From a virus, in the IMG/VR virus record IMGVR_UViG_3300005664_000018, positions 1 to 36,258 of that record: a stretch of 36,258 nt of DNA; one strand, written 5' to 3'. The notes under the pieces were generated by a model that saw only the letters and a program-made list of their open reading frames with translations, was not told the origin of the DNA and did not search any database. Shown here piece after piece: positions 26,901 through 34,881 of this stretch (position 1 is the stretch's first letter; the number at the start of each line of letters is the position of its first letter). Made by a program: the position numbers and the translations under genes.

Positions 26901-27727
26901 ACAATATCATTAGTTTTGGTTGTTTTACTAGGTCCCCCACTAGTTGAACTAATAGTAAATCTTGATTGATACATATGTGGAGTTGCCATCAAAGCACCCA
27001 TAGTAATCTCACTTAAAACAGTATATTTGTAAGTATAGAATTTTAAATCTATATTAAAGTTACCTGTCTCGGCATTATATGTTGATGTAAAATTTTGTAA
27101 CATCAACGCTAATTTAACCGCTTTACCATAATAACCTTTAATGGTTAAATGAAATAATGGATAAGGTAAATTAAAAAACGCCGCGTAAGGTGAATTATTA
27201 CCACCTTCAAACAAAGCACGTCCTTTTATATCGACTAATTTAATATCAACTGTTGGTAAAAAATCTAACCCTTGTCTAATCTGAATTGATACGATACCTA
27301 ATAAACCATTATCTATACTTCCAGTTTGATTACCCGAATTTGGAGAATGTTTAATGTAGAAGTCATCACTAACATTAGGTTTAGATGGTGAACTTTGATT
27401 TGGTAAATTAACAATTTCCGATTTAATACTATTTTTACCTGTAATATCATCGGTATATGAATTATCTAAATATTGTTTATCACCCGGTTTTAAAAAGTTA
27501 ATTTTTGCTATTGATACTGTTTTTATTGTACTATCATTTGAGACCCCTACAGCCAATTTAGTTCTTGGTAATACACTACATTCAAGATTGGCATACATCA
27601 CCAAATTTTCTTGACTTACATATCTTTCCGTAACATTATTATCATTATCAATAACTTTATTAGGGTCAATAATTGTTATATTGTTGTAGTCAAATTCGAC
27701 TAAAATATTTTCTGATTTACCTACCAT
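20978..27727 (-). CDS. Giant (2249 aa) baseplate hub-like protein
   Basis: The N-terminal third has LFHLTIKGYYGKAVKLALML (near residue 200) and neighbouring tail-protein-like beta strands. Near residues 1800-1880 the sequence YACSVNMMGNAMIQPTMYF, then VPMFSGPYMIQKVNHTITPG and FETTFEGIRQP, resembles hub proteins of the gp27/gpD class, which form the ring that the tail tube stands on. Residues about 1960-2055, with MSDWGASIDAFF and VMFDSLEKNIDFLISRF, look a little like a bacterial-wall hydrolase (glucosaminidase/muramidase) domain; this is weak. The remaining about 1500 central residues are Asn/Thr-rich and unassigned. It replaces several small T4 hub genes by one large chain. It overlaps the gp53-like gene by 11 bases. 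Confidence 0.6.
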   Translation of the reverse strand: MVGKSENILVEFDYNNITIIDPNKVIDNDNNVTERYVSQENLVMYANLECSVLPRTKLAVGVSNDSTIKTVSIAKINFLKPGDKQYLDNSYTDDITGKNSIKSEIVNLPNQSSPSKPNVSDDFYIKHSPNSGNQTGSIDNGLLGIVSIQIRQGLDFLPTVDIKLVDIKGRALFEGGNNSPYAAFFNLPYPLFHLTIKGYYGKAVKLALMLQNFTSTYNAETGNFNIDLKFYTYKYTVLSEITMGALMATPHMYQSRFTISSTSGGPSKTTKTNDIVVERGYQKIVEMYSEYKSKGLIPNDFPEITVMQMKDRIENFITNVLESFTKQNLDPLTDLDTYSNNLRDFQKDVYYTLQTSWFQKYMDVNNYYILNTGQKVYTFKKNTSIQTKSDAIADLKGILDKYNTLLNSNKTCGDNGSYEINGKKTECKIPNPVKYEIFPKNVNYDDINLEETYKAQRKNSQPTPEDLTKFRAELTNDNILDNITITLKGGSKQATSQYFVFEGKNSFIDLTDKMNKDLQTKREIIQEELTKALAELLESKDNGIGFIPNIRNVLAVIFANGEAFLRLMDDVHTKAWEKRDDKIRKNAIFDTTVSNANPDNQTSGSNSTQPIYPWPQVIKATTGENGQEKYEVRYPGDNDIISQTKGYLYDVWPEIEFVEEFIRGLTQRTPPPQPTTDNSNSVTEPTRVSLGAIEFPVSNEVFANKVDVNYIYEIYERILLTSHYSKLDRCENNTTELDKVSNVIADAESINIKNSISNSDVSLIKIIRDNNLKSNNFESVLKLISNEGNGPSWQNFIRGIFNTGYIKNDVENAEFEFKSQNDIDDTKSQPLVSLNKEEDITTYVSNSTTSNKYDFSDIYPFTDKKWVQNNLSNGVGTDEKLSFNTTKTLVYNSNKKVICNFTDSQGQDDKRPITNFVYKNIVTPKIINDDFRIFYASRTYTNQLPTEGDVKYLNYTGLVSNYQTTSILNTPYFINAIQEGVEKLRNKEQYPFVSSAYLFINSLPLSTLREKYKTYTGTEDNYSDESLDYIFASLNKFGGLHKMPYAWVLKVGSIWNRYKTYVEKNVDILDNCWNNFDYVGNYDPVTNDKTKTYDLFLPGQISGTSIVLEQYKVVSTSSSNNSITTINTGFYPKLINDFNIFYQGYTIFTGYTNTDIQNGFNEGLVLNYVPEAVINNTKQVPILNTVNNVVIPWSISVKSDYDQYQFIMPSNGSIINQAKSECVDGFGNLIFDLSGNTSMYNGSVRLFWAAPNYGYFDNSKIVKPSPTRYLKEIWKGQTFQENFSINGEDKQYTDISELFSVFSKETLDKFETQFLNFTKSTYEYVEDDNSTDTTTQSSFKNFQSLMRNLMKITNTTVNNTLLVEDIQSKQLTNMSNIISQFLDYNIYLKNGNPSNFDRRLFGTFSSSPKHTVTSPYTWDYYRYVTPNSLPSSTIGSPSLIDSVNAKRDVWITLETYVGFSNIPELSYKDSGSYITDFFIDCNVAFDSENIKNLWPIIKIYATQKLKDNTLTYDKFSKLMDGYLDNLDTFNNNIVNNTMIKIKKLLPVVTETPKPVKESVLESTQSKLELWESFKATNDKWIAGNDFKNKTLFEDVLLMDRASRNIGEKVLVDIIKLKNTLTNINITTSMLTYVNDVLVTNNFVVMNIPSYVNFYNVQDAVKNPKPKPDGTLEFANTMFGTFMNVDYRNSSAKMVCFYAGKPSQHVAINSVDYRFKDDAFDLRRASDNPLNENQIGKNDWDKSNKVVGFNVEFGTQNQSIFKGFNVSQNPGLPTAESLEVINQMANQSGNRGGSTQNMSLYNLYKNRSYACSVNMMGNAMIQPTMYFNLRHVPMFSGPYMIQKVNHTITPGNFETTFEGIRQPTASLPLVENYIQSLKTTLLQTIIETNNQRRVESSISNLAGSTSNVIGQTNKNVDDNTQQNVTKPQNTQECPPVKTTDDKYGKFTPETPTGTTATYKQIIDLISSKTNGKPLSLAYSVFAKMYLNSNNGVNNLSTQSNNYSGTDLMSDWGASIDAFFTKKYYCGGPLNSNPYVMFDSLEKNIDFLISRFEKSSPTIKILNKEEISKFIILYSMAIPQDENVYTKMVGTTNLSNIESNVDKAIKLFNENTGNFTQTQQSATDIVSNPFIPEYTYTISNKPIIESLKVRIDPSKGLWDIISARWDYNITAPCNDGSGTNVDLSAGSISSNKQQYFVDTESLLTEFKCNSTDNKGDYNLTLCLSANPMTSGGQFDNTRKQAIKSFSYNFKF

Positions 27728-28043
27728 AATAAAAGAAATGGTTATCTAATTGTGTTTTATAGTCTTGTAACGATGTTACTAACGGGAATGGTATTGTTAA
27801 AATACTTGCATCAGGTATATTCCATTCTTCTCCTCCAAAATTTGGATTTGAAGCCATAATTAACCATCCAAATGTTGGTGTTCCATAATATTGTTGAGAT
27901 ATTTTATCCAACCTTGATTGTCCAATTTTGTAAATATACCTTTTATCTGTAGATTTACTAGCAATAGTGATATAAGGAACAACTGTTTGTTCACCATTAA
28001 ATAAAAATTCATTATATCTATTATAATTTTGTCTATTATTCAT
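27717..28043 (-). CDS. gp53: LysM-like baseplate protein, gp53-like
   Basis: The 108-aa protein has a LysM-type core: YIYKIGQSRLDKISQQYYG, then PTFGWLIMASNPN, and WNIPDASILTIPFP. This matches the short LysM-like wedge/hub proteins of contractile tails, among them T4 gp53 (196 aa) and the tail protein X family. gp53 clamps neighbouring wedges around the hub; a small tail-X-like protein would instead bind peptidoglycan or the hub. The gene starts two bases after the 1652-aa gene stops and ends inside the first codons of the 2249-aa gene, placing it between the two giant baseplate proteins. The exact T4 counterpart is less certain than the fold. Confidence 0.72.
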   Translation of the reverse strand: MNNRQNYNRYNEFLFNGEQTVVPYITIASKSTDKRYIYKIGQSRLDKISQQYYGTPTFGWLIMASNPNFGGEEWNIPDASILTIPFPLVTSLQDYKTQLDNHFFYYGR

Positions 28044-28045
28044 TT

Positions 28046-31000
28046 TTAATTAAATTGTGTTTTATCTGTCCATATTATGTTATCACCACCATTATTACCT
28101 TGATACAATAACAATAAATCAGTGGTTTGTTGTTCATTTGTCGATGAATTAGGTATTGTTGTATAAGTAAATTTACGTGTTTTACCTTTTTTATAAAGGT
28201 TTTCAACCGCAAGATAATCTTTATATTCCTGACTTTTTTTAAGTGAGTTATAAAATTTCTCCTCAGCATCTAATTCCTCAATAACTTTATCTCTAAAATC
28301 ACCAACAATATTATCAAATTTTCTTCGTAATCCCGAAGTTGTGTTATCCATTTGATTTGTAATTATTATATCCTTAAATTCATTAAATTTTGTTCTATTA
28401 TTAAAAATTTGTGACATAATCATAAAAAATCTTTTATCCGATATATTACTAATATCAAAAGCTGTTGATGTAGTATTAAACCCTCCGGGTTCAATATAAT
28501 CTTTAGTTATAATTTGTTTGGTTACCAAAAATTTATTAAAAACCAAAATATTATTACCTACACTTTGATAATCTTTCCAAAGTTCATCATAAGTATCTAA
28601 TGGTTCTGGAAGATTTAAATTACTAATTTCCGTTGTTGCAGAAATACTATATACTTTAGGTTTAGAATCAATTATTACCCCATCAGACAATGTAGTAACA
28701 TAATTAATTTTTCTAAAAACTTGAACCATACTAACTTGTTGGTTAACTAAATTATTAATAATTTCATTAACCCCCAAACTAAAATTAACTTTATAATCAG
28801 TAATGTATTTTTTCAAATTTGATTTTACTTCTCTAATTGTTGTATCATTAAAATCATCATCAATTAACCCCAATATAATATAATTGGTGTCATCATCTAT
28901 ATCTTCAAGTGTTTTTGTAAATAATTCATCAATTTTATCATCAAAAACAGATTTACCGTAAATCGGTACGAACATACTTGAATTATCTAAATTAAATTCC
29001 CCGTCAACATATAGTAAATCTTTTGAGGTCAATTGCCAAATACCATTATTATACGATTTAGTCATACTTTCTGCCTGATTTACAACATTAGTATAATATT
29101 CTTTGGTTACATCCAATAAACTATCCATAATTTTCATATAGGTAATATCCCCGGTTTGACCACTTTCTGAATTAATAGTTGTTTGTATTTGACCAATAGT
29201 ATCACCTGCGGTATTGGTTTGTTGATTATCAACATTTGTTACCGTGGGTTGAGCATCCAAAATATCTTGAAAATATTGTTTATCCAACGCTTTCCAACTA
29301 TCATCAGTCCAAGTAGACCTTTCATCATATATTTCAGTATTAGCATAATAATTAAATGATAATGCGTTTTGTAATTGTTCCACCGGTTTTTCAAGACCCA
29401 TACCACCAATTAAATCAAATGATAATGTAACTGTTGCTAACATAGGTTGTATTCCTATACCTTCAGGGTTCAAATCCAATAGTAATGGGTCATAAGTAAA
29501 TGATAAATTTCTAGGTATAATTTTAGTATTATAAAAATCACCAATTCTTAACACCAATATAGGTGGAGCTCCAAAAGACGTGTTCTGAGCATCATTTTGT
29601 CTTGGTTTTCCATCAGAACCAATTACAGGTATTGTCTCCCCAGGTCTAACACATTGATTTAAAAAAGTTAAACGAGAGTTTAATCCTTCCGGAGTTATAG
29701 AGTGAAATGCCGGATTAAAATATTTAAGTTTTTCCTGAATAGAATCATATAACATTGGGACATTTTCCTTAATAACATCAAAATAATCACATTCTGAAAA
29801 TAAATTTCTTAAAACTTGTTTACTAATACCGTCTTTTAATTTTTTCTCAATAGTTACTATTGGTTCCGGTTTTTTTGGTTGTGGGTTATTTGGTTGTGGG
29901 TTATTTGGTTGTGTTTTATCTTGTGGTGTATTGTTAACAACTACCTCAGGTTTGTCATTAGGAACAACTGGTTTAGTTAATGGTGTTACAGTAATATCCG
30001 TCATAACAACTCGTCTACAAGCCATAGCAGAAACTGAATACCTTTGAGAATCATCTGTTACCTTACCATTTTTATCTTTTATATCTTGAGTACAATTAAT
30101 ACCCACACCAAACCCACCTTTTGACGATTTTGGTATTGCAGTTTCATCCTCACCAACAGCCTCAGTATTTGAAAATGTTAAAGTTTTTGTCTCATTTATA
30201 AATTTATTTAATTTTGTTGTTTTAAAATATTCTTTAACTGAATTAGCCCTTCTTTCCGACAGTTTCTTATTATATGTTTGATTTGCCGGAGCAGATGCTG
30301 CAGATTTTAAAGATATTTTAATAGTTCCAGTTTCTTCACTTAATATTTTAAACGCATCCTCAATAAAACTATTATTAATATAATTAAAATTATCAATTAC
30401 AATATTTTCAAAAAATTCTTTAACATTTAAATTAGTACTTGGTGGAGAAAATGTTGAATTAGAAATAGCAACATATTGGTCTTGATTAATACTACTAATA
30501 TAGTTATCATAATCCGCGTTGTATGTTGAATTTGGAATTGGGTTAGTTCTGTTAGACGGTCCCGGAATATCATTATCAAAATAGAATCCAAAATTATTAT
30601 ATTTTGAATCTAAATCACAATTATTATCATTATTTGTTTGTGGAACACTACTATCAGGACCGGCATTAACTATTGCATTTTCTTTAGGTAAATTTTGACT
30701 AACAATTTTAATGTCCTCAGTAGTTACTTTAGGGTTTGTTAAAATTTCTTGATAAGTATATAAATCTCTTGTCGGAACCGTATTAAATTTTTTAGCCAAT
30801 TCATAAATATCATATTTAACACACCCCGCAAAAAATGAATCCAATATAGAATTCATCCTATCTTTATTAACACCTTTTAATTGTTTATCAACTATGGTAT
30901 TAATAACCGATGGATGGTCAACAATTATCTTCCAACTTAATGTACCGGTTCTTTTTGTATCTTTATATGTATATATTGGTTCCGGTCTACCCAAAAATGA

Positions 31001-33004
31001 TGTTTCAGACCAATTAGCGGTACTTGTATCATTAAATTTTAAATCATAAGGGGGGAACCACATAACTCTACCCCCATTTGGACCTTTTTCACAAACAGGT
31101 AAATCATCATAAGTATAACCTTGTTTTGTTGATGTTCTCCAAGCTAAATTCTCAATTGAGAACATATATTTTTTAGCATATCCACCAATTCCATTAGGCC
31201 CGTTTGCAACAATATTTGTTGACCCCGGGTTTCTTGTTGGTGAAATATTTAAATTAAAAGTATTATCTAAAACAGAACTCGCAAATCTTCTTCCGGATGT
31301 TGTTATACCATCAGTTTTTTGTAAATCAGAATATGTATAATATGGAGTATCTTTTGTAAATACTCTACAATACTCAATACCCACTTCACCCCCGGTTGTT
31401 TGGTCTTTATATGATACTACTTGAGAACCTTTAGTTATTTCTTTATATCCATCGTGGAAAACTTTACTGACTTGGTTAATAGCGTTACCAACGTGTTTTA
31501 ATCTTGAAATACCTTGTACGTTATCAGCCGAATTAACTAATCTTTGAGTTTGGTCAAGAATTGAAGTTTCTTTGAATGTGATATTTGTTGATTCATCACG
31601 AGTATAGTTACTACTAATTAAATTAAATTCAGTATCTAATGACCCTGAACCTCCACCCGGTGTTGCACTAAAACCAGCGTTTGGTTTATATTTTGGTGAA
31701 GTCCAAACAAACTGACCGTCAATACCCCCACCATCACTCAACGATTTTCCTGCCAATCCAAAGTTAAGAGTATCTTGGTTACCTTCAAATAGAATACCCA
31801 TTTCAGAAGGCCCATATACCGGTGATTGTTCTTGTTGTCCAAAGGCATTAACAGGGACTTGATTTGGTGGTGATGTTATTGTTGAAGGTTCAGCATTTCT
31901 ACTACCAACATAATAACCCCCAACCAAAGTACCGTTAGATGGGTTTATTAAACTAACAATTGCCTGTCCAATACCTAATAACCCACCATAATCTTTTCTA
32001 TAACTTGGTTGATATCTATTGTATTCTAAATTTCTAAATAATATAGACCTTTGACCGTTTCCTGTATTTGCTAAGAATATTTCAGAAGGATTTCTTTTAA
32101 TATTTAAAATTGGACCTAAAAAACCTCCGGTTAATTGATTAACAACATTTAAAGCATTTGACGTTTGTTGTGTTTGTCCATTTCTTGTATTATCTGTAAA
32201 ATAATCTCCCGGGATTAGAGATACTGGCCAATACGCCCCACCTAATCTTGTAATTAAATCTGCGGCTGCCGTAATAGGGTCCTCAGGTGAGGTAATCTTC
32301 CAATTTCTATAAATTAATGGTTCTTGTCCTGAAACAATTAAACTAGCCTCAAATGGGTCTGATAATGATTCTAAATTTACTTGACCAACGGTGTTAATAA
32401 ATATTTGACGAGCAATCCTATCTTGAAATAATTGATTTAAAAATGTCGCCCCTAATCTAGCCAAATATGAATCTTGAGATAACGAACCGTTATCACCACT
32501 TGGATTTGTAGATAACAAAATTGAATAAGGAGAATATGATGAAGGAACAAAAGTAGAATAATATGGTTGATGTACAGGTTGACCCAATATTTGAGTTGTA
32601 ACACCATACATATCATTAAACCCACCAACAGGTCCATAGTAATTATCAATATAAGCAGCATCAATAAAAAATTCATTAACAATATCCAATACCGTATCGT
32701 TTGGACTATATTCCCCTTTATTAGATGTAACCGGAAGTGGGGGTCCGTTAAATGTTATTTCATTATCAAAACCGTCATTTGGTCCGTATTCGTTTAAAGG
32801 ATATAATAGGTCAGCAAAAGGATTTTCAGAAATTAACTCATCGGGTGAATCAATAACATTAAAATTACTCAAGGTGATTTCACTATTAATATTTGACACT
32901 GGTGGTGTATAAACACCCACAACACTATATGGTGTTAAATTTCTCGTTAATAAACTATTTCTAAACGAACTTGACGAAACAAATGATAATGTACTATCTG
33001 ACAT
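28046..33004 (-). CDS. Giant (1652 aa) baseplate/tail-tube-junction protein with internal OmpA-like domain
   Basis: The N-terminus (SSSSFRNSLLTRNLTPYSV) and a middle block near residues 640-690 (GRVMWFPPYDLKF, SFLGRPEPIYTYKDTKRTG, SWKIIVDHPSV) resemble tail-tube-junction or gp48/gp54-type baseplate proteins. The matching second half is near residues 1140-1210 (GDFYNTKIIPRNLSFTYDP, LDLNPEGIGIQPM). Between them, residues about 860-1005, lies an OmpA-like peptidoglycan-binding domain with YNKKLSERRANSVKEYF and a final RRVVMTDITV strand, followed by a Pro/Gln/Asn linker (NNPQPNNPQP). The last 350 residues are helical and charged. It follows the tape measure candidate, as gp48/gp54 follow gp29 in T4. 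The tail-tube role is inference from motif memory. Confidence 0.62.
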   Translation of the reverse strand: MSDSTLSFVSSSSFRNSLLTRNLTPYSVVGVYTPPVSNINSEITLSNFNVIDSPDELISENPFADLLYPLNEYGPNDGFDNEITFNGPPLPVTSNKGEYSPNDTVLDIVNEFFIDAAYIDNYYGPVGGFNDMYGVTTQILGQPVHQPYYSTFVPSSYSPYSILLSTNPSGDNGSLSQDSYLARLGATFLNQLFQDRIARQIFINTVGQVNLESLSDPFEASLIVSGQEPLIYRNWKITSPEDPITAAADLITRLGGAYWPVSLIPGDYFTDNTRNGQTQQTSNALNVVNQLTGGFLGPILNIKRNPSEIFLANTGNGQRSILFRNLEYNRYQPSYRKDYGGLLGIGQAIVSLINPSNGTLVGGYYVGSRNAEPSTITSPPNQVPVNAFGQQEQSPVYGPSEMGILFEGNQDTLNFGLAGKSLSDGGGIDGQFVWTSPKYKPNAGFSATPGGGSGSLDTEFNLISSNYTRDESTNITFKETSILDQTQRLVNSADNVQGISRLKHVGNAINQVSKVFHDGYKEITKGSQVVSYKDQTTGGEVGIEYCRVFTKDTPYYTYSDLQKTDGITTSGRRFASSVLDNTFNLNISPTRNPGSTNIVANGPNGIGGYAKKYMFSIENLAWRTSTKQGYTYDDLPVCEKGPNGGRVMWFPPYDLKFNDTSTANWSETSFLGRPEPIYTYKDTKRTGTLSWKIIVDHPSVINTIVDKQLKGVNKDRMNSILDSFFAGCVKYDIYELAKKFNTVPTRDLYTYQEILTNPKVTTEDIKIVSQNLPKENAIVNAGPDSSVPQTNNDNNCDLDSKYNNFGFYFDNDIPGPSNRTNPIPNSTYNADYDNYISSINQDQYVAISNSTFSPPSTNLNVKEFFENIVIDNFNYINNSFIEDAFKILSEETGTIKISLKSAASAPANQTYNKKLSERRANSVKEYFKTTKLNKFINETKTLTFSNTEAVGEDETAIPKSSKGGFGVGINCTQDIKDKNGKVTDDSQRYSVSAMACRRVVMTDITVTPLTKPVVPNDKPEVVVNNTPQDKTQPNNPQPNNPQPKKPEPIVTIEKKLKDGISKQVLRNLFSECDYFDVIKENVPMLYDSIQEKLKYFNPAFHSITPEGLNSRLTFLNQCVRPGETIPVIGSDGKPRQNDAQNTSFGAPPILVLRIGDFYNTKIIPRNLSFTYDPLLLDLNPEGIGIQPMLATVTLSFDLIGGMGLEKPVEQLQNALSFNYYANTEIYDERSTWTDDSWKALDKQYFQDILDAQPTVTNVDNQQTNTAGDTIGQIQTTINSESGQTGDITYMKIMDSLLDVTKEYYTNVVNQAESMTKSYNNGIWQLTSKDLLYVDGEFNLDNSSMFVPIYGKSVFDDKIDELFTKTLEDIDDDTNYIILGLIDDDFNDTTIREVKSNLKKYITDYKVNFSLGVNEIINNLVNQQVSMVQVFRKINYVTTLSDGVIIDSKPKVYSISATTEISNLNLPEPLDTYDELWKDYQSVGNNILVFNKFLVTKQIITKDYIEPGGFNTTSTAFDISNISDKRFFMIMSQIFNNRTKFNEFKDIIITNQMDNTTSGLRRKFDNIVGDFRDKVIEELDAEEKFYNSLKKSQEYKDYLAVENLYKKGKTRKFTYTTIPNSSTNEQQTTDLLLLYQGNNGGDNIIWTDKTQFN
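29876..29922. repeat. 15-bp tandem repeat coding a Pro-rich linker
   Basis: The unit ggttgtgggttattt is repeated in tandem about two and a half times. On the minus strand it codes for NNPQP units (PQPNNPQPNNPQP). It follows directly after the OmpA-like domain of the 1652-aa protein and marks a flexible domain boundary. Such repeats change copy number easily. Confidence 0.8.
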
Positions 33005-33023
33005 ATTTTTATTATTTAATTAT

Positions 33024-33044
33024 AAATAGATAAATCATCTATTT
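33024..33044 (-). promoter_or_regulatory. Perfect 8-bp inverted repeat before the 1652-aa gene
   Basis: On the minus strand AAATAGAT and ATCTATTT pair around a GATTT loop between the tape measure stop codon and the ATG of the 1652-aa gene. CTATTTAT is then followed by a 17-base A-rich leader. The arrangement closely parallels the one at 7417-7436. It could be a processing site, weak terminator or part of a promoter. All pairs but two are A-T, so fold strength is low. Confidence 0.35.
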
Positions 33045-34819
33045 TAAGAGTATTGTAAAACACCCGGATTTCTTAATTGTTGTTTATTAGGGTTTGTTGT
33101 TGTTAAACCACCATTAGTAAACGCATCTTTAACCGCAACACCTAAAGCTTGTGAAACACCTGTATCATTAAACATTGCAATCACTTGTTCAGTATTAACA
33201 TTACTAGGTGCGGTTATATTAATATTTAATGTATGTGTTAAATCTACTTTAGAATTAGTTGAGGTAGATGTTGGTGTCGATGTATTGTTTGACCCAGTAA
33301 GTTTAGATAAAACGTCACTACCTTTTGTAAAAGCAGCAAATGTGTCTTGTGGTAATAATTGAATTTCTTGACCCGGCATTTTTAAAACGTCTTCACCTTC
33401 TCTACGGGTTACACCAAGCATCTTATCAAGCACGTTTTGAATACCATTACTTAATATTGGCATTTTTTCACTTAATTTTTGCATAGCCTCAGCAAAATTA
33501 TCCGTAGCTGAAAAAAGGGATTTTGTTTTTTCCTCCATAAATTCACTTAGCGGCATATTTCCTGCCGCAGCTTTATCAAGGTCTTTTCCAAATTGATTTG
33601 CAGTTAACGGTGGTTTAGCCTCTTTTAATGAATCATTAATCGCCGGCATAACATTTTTTGCCAACGTCAATAATTCGTCACCGGTGTATGATTTAGCTAA
33701 AGTCTTTGCCGGAGTTGAAACAAGTTTTGCAATACCTCCCGCCATCGCTTGTTGAGCGGATAATTGTTGTTTAGCCAAATCTTCCATAGTTGGTGGACCT
33801 TTTTCGGCAGCTTCTTTAAGTTTTGCAAAATCTTCAGGTGAAAGTTGGTCAACATCTTTAGTTTCATCACCAATAGTAACTACATATTTTCCACCCTTCA
33901 TTTCCGCCATATTGGCAATAAGATTTCTATCTTTTTCGTCAGCAAATTCCTTAGGGAAACTTATTTCTTTCAGTTTTTTATCTAAATCAGCACCAGCTAA
34001 CGCCATTTTTTCTAACTCACCATTACTGAAACCCATTTCCTGACCAATTTCTCTAAGTTGACGTTTTGCTCCTGGCATAATTTCAAAACCAGTACCGTCC
34101 TCTTTTAGCTTAACAAACTGTTTACTCATTTGAGCAATTTGATTTTGTAATTCAGCAGGGTCATTTTGGGATAAATCCAATAATTTTAAAGGGTCTAATA
34201 AATCTCCTTGAGTAACCCCTAATCTTTGTAATGAGGCTGCCATTTTGATAGCCCCTTCAGGGTCAAAAACTTTATTAGCAAAATCTAAAGTTGATTTCAT
34301 ATCAATTCTTAACATAGCCGCTTGAGCCGCCATTTTTGCCAAACCAGATACTCCTCCTTCAAAATTAAATTGATTAAGAGCTTTCATATTATCTATAACT
34401 TTAGCCGATACCGCCTGAGCGTTAACACCTGATTCTCGGGCTATATCAACTACTTTTTTCATTTCAGACGCAGTATTATATGCCGATATACCCACATCAG
34501 CCATACTACTAACCATTTTACCAACTTCTATATTGGTAACTTTATATGTGGCATATAAATCCTTAGACCCATCAACACTTAAAGTAACCGCTCTACCTAA
34601 ATTAGTTGCAACAGCTACTTGTAACTCCTCAACTTCTTTAAGGGTACCACCCATTTCTTGTATAGCGTCCAATGATAAAGCCATTGCGGCTCTCATCGAT
34701 TGAGCCATTTTATCGGTCATACCGAATAGACCCAACATTTTAGAACTTGAGTCGTCTATATCAAGTATTAATTTTGCTTGTGCTGCTGTTAATTTTTTTA
34801 AGTCGTCAAGTGTCCCCAT
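33044..34819 (-). CDS. Candidate tail tape measure protein
   Basis: With the ATG at 34819 the protein is 591 aa, almost the length of T4 tape measure gp29 (590 aa). It is helical, Ala/Lys/Met/Leu-rich and poor in aromatic residues, unlike its beta-rich neighbours, with long amphipathic stretches such as LTAAQAKLILDIDDSSSKML, MKKVVDIARESGVNAQAV and LAKQQLSAQQAMAGGIAKL. The C-terminal 90 residues carry a Ser/Thr/Asn linker and then beta-type sequence. The upstream TTG at 34849 is rejected because it lies inside a hairpin and its added residues look non-coding; TATAAACA (34835-34828) precedes the ATG. The position after the gp26/gp51 pair matches tail-assembly-chaperone then tape-measure order. 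Annotation as tape measure is from composition and context, not from a named motif. Confidence 0.65.
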   Translation of the reverse strand: MGTLDDLKKLTAAQAKLILDIDDSSSKMLGLFGMTDKMAQSMRAAMALSLDAIQEMGGTLKEVEELQVAVATNLGRAVTLSVDGSKDLYATYKVTNIEVGKMVSSMADVGISAYNTASEMKKVVDIARESGVNAQAVSAKVIDNMKALNQFNFEGGVSGLAKMAAQAAMLRIDMKSTLDFANKVFDPEGAIKMAASLQRLGVTQGDLLDPLKLLDLSQNDPAELQNQIAQMSKQFVKLKEDGTGFEIMPGAKRQLREIGQEMGFSNGELEKMALAGADLDKKLKEISFPKEFADEKDRNLIANMAEMKGGKYVVTIGDETKDVDQLSPEDFAKLKEAAEKGPPTMEDLAKQQLSAQQAMAGGIAKLVSTPAKTLAKSYTGDELLTLAKNVMPAINDSLKEAKPPLTANQFGKDLDKAAAGNMPLSEFMEEKTKSLFSATDNFAEAMQKLSEKMPILSNGIQNVLDKMLGVTRREGEDVLKMPGQEIQLLPQDTFAAFTKGSDVLSKLTGSNNTSTPTSTSTNSKVDLTHTLNINITAPSNVNTEQVIAMFNDTGVSQALGVAVKDAFTNGGLTTTNPNKQQLRNPGVLQYS

Positions 34820-34839
34820 ATTAAATGTGTTTATAAATA

Positions 34840-34881
34840 AATACACCAAAGAGTAGTTTTAAATTACGTCTTTGGTGTATT
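34840..34881 (-). terminator. Long hairpin spanning the end of the gp51-like frame
   Basis: A perfect 13-bp inverted repeat, AATACACCAAAGA (34881-34869 on the minus strand) and TCTTTGGTGTATT (34852-34840), encloses a 16-base loop that holds the gp51-like stop codon. It is followed on the minus strand by TATTTATAAAC. It could be an attenuating terminator between the chaperone-like genes and the tape measure, or an mRNA stability element. The stem is real; the role is inferred. Confidence 0.6.

Noticed and set aside
33021-33028. TATAAATA, an exact T4 late promoter box, on the + strand
   Set aside because: It faces away from all genes and there is no + strand gene behind it; chance is likely in such A+T-rich DNA.
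34820-34849. TTG start for a ten-residue longer tape measure candidate
   Set aside because: The TTG lies inside the 13-bp hairpin and the added residues look like translated leader; the ATG at 34819 is better.
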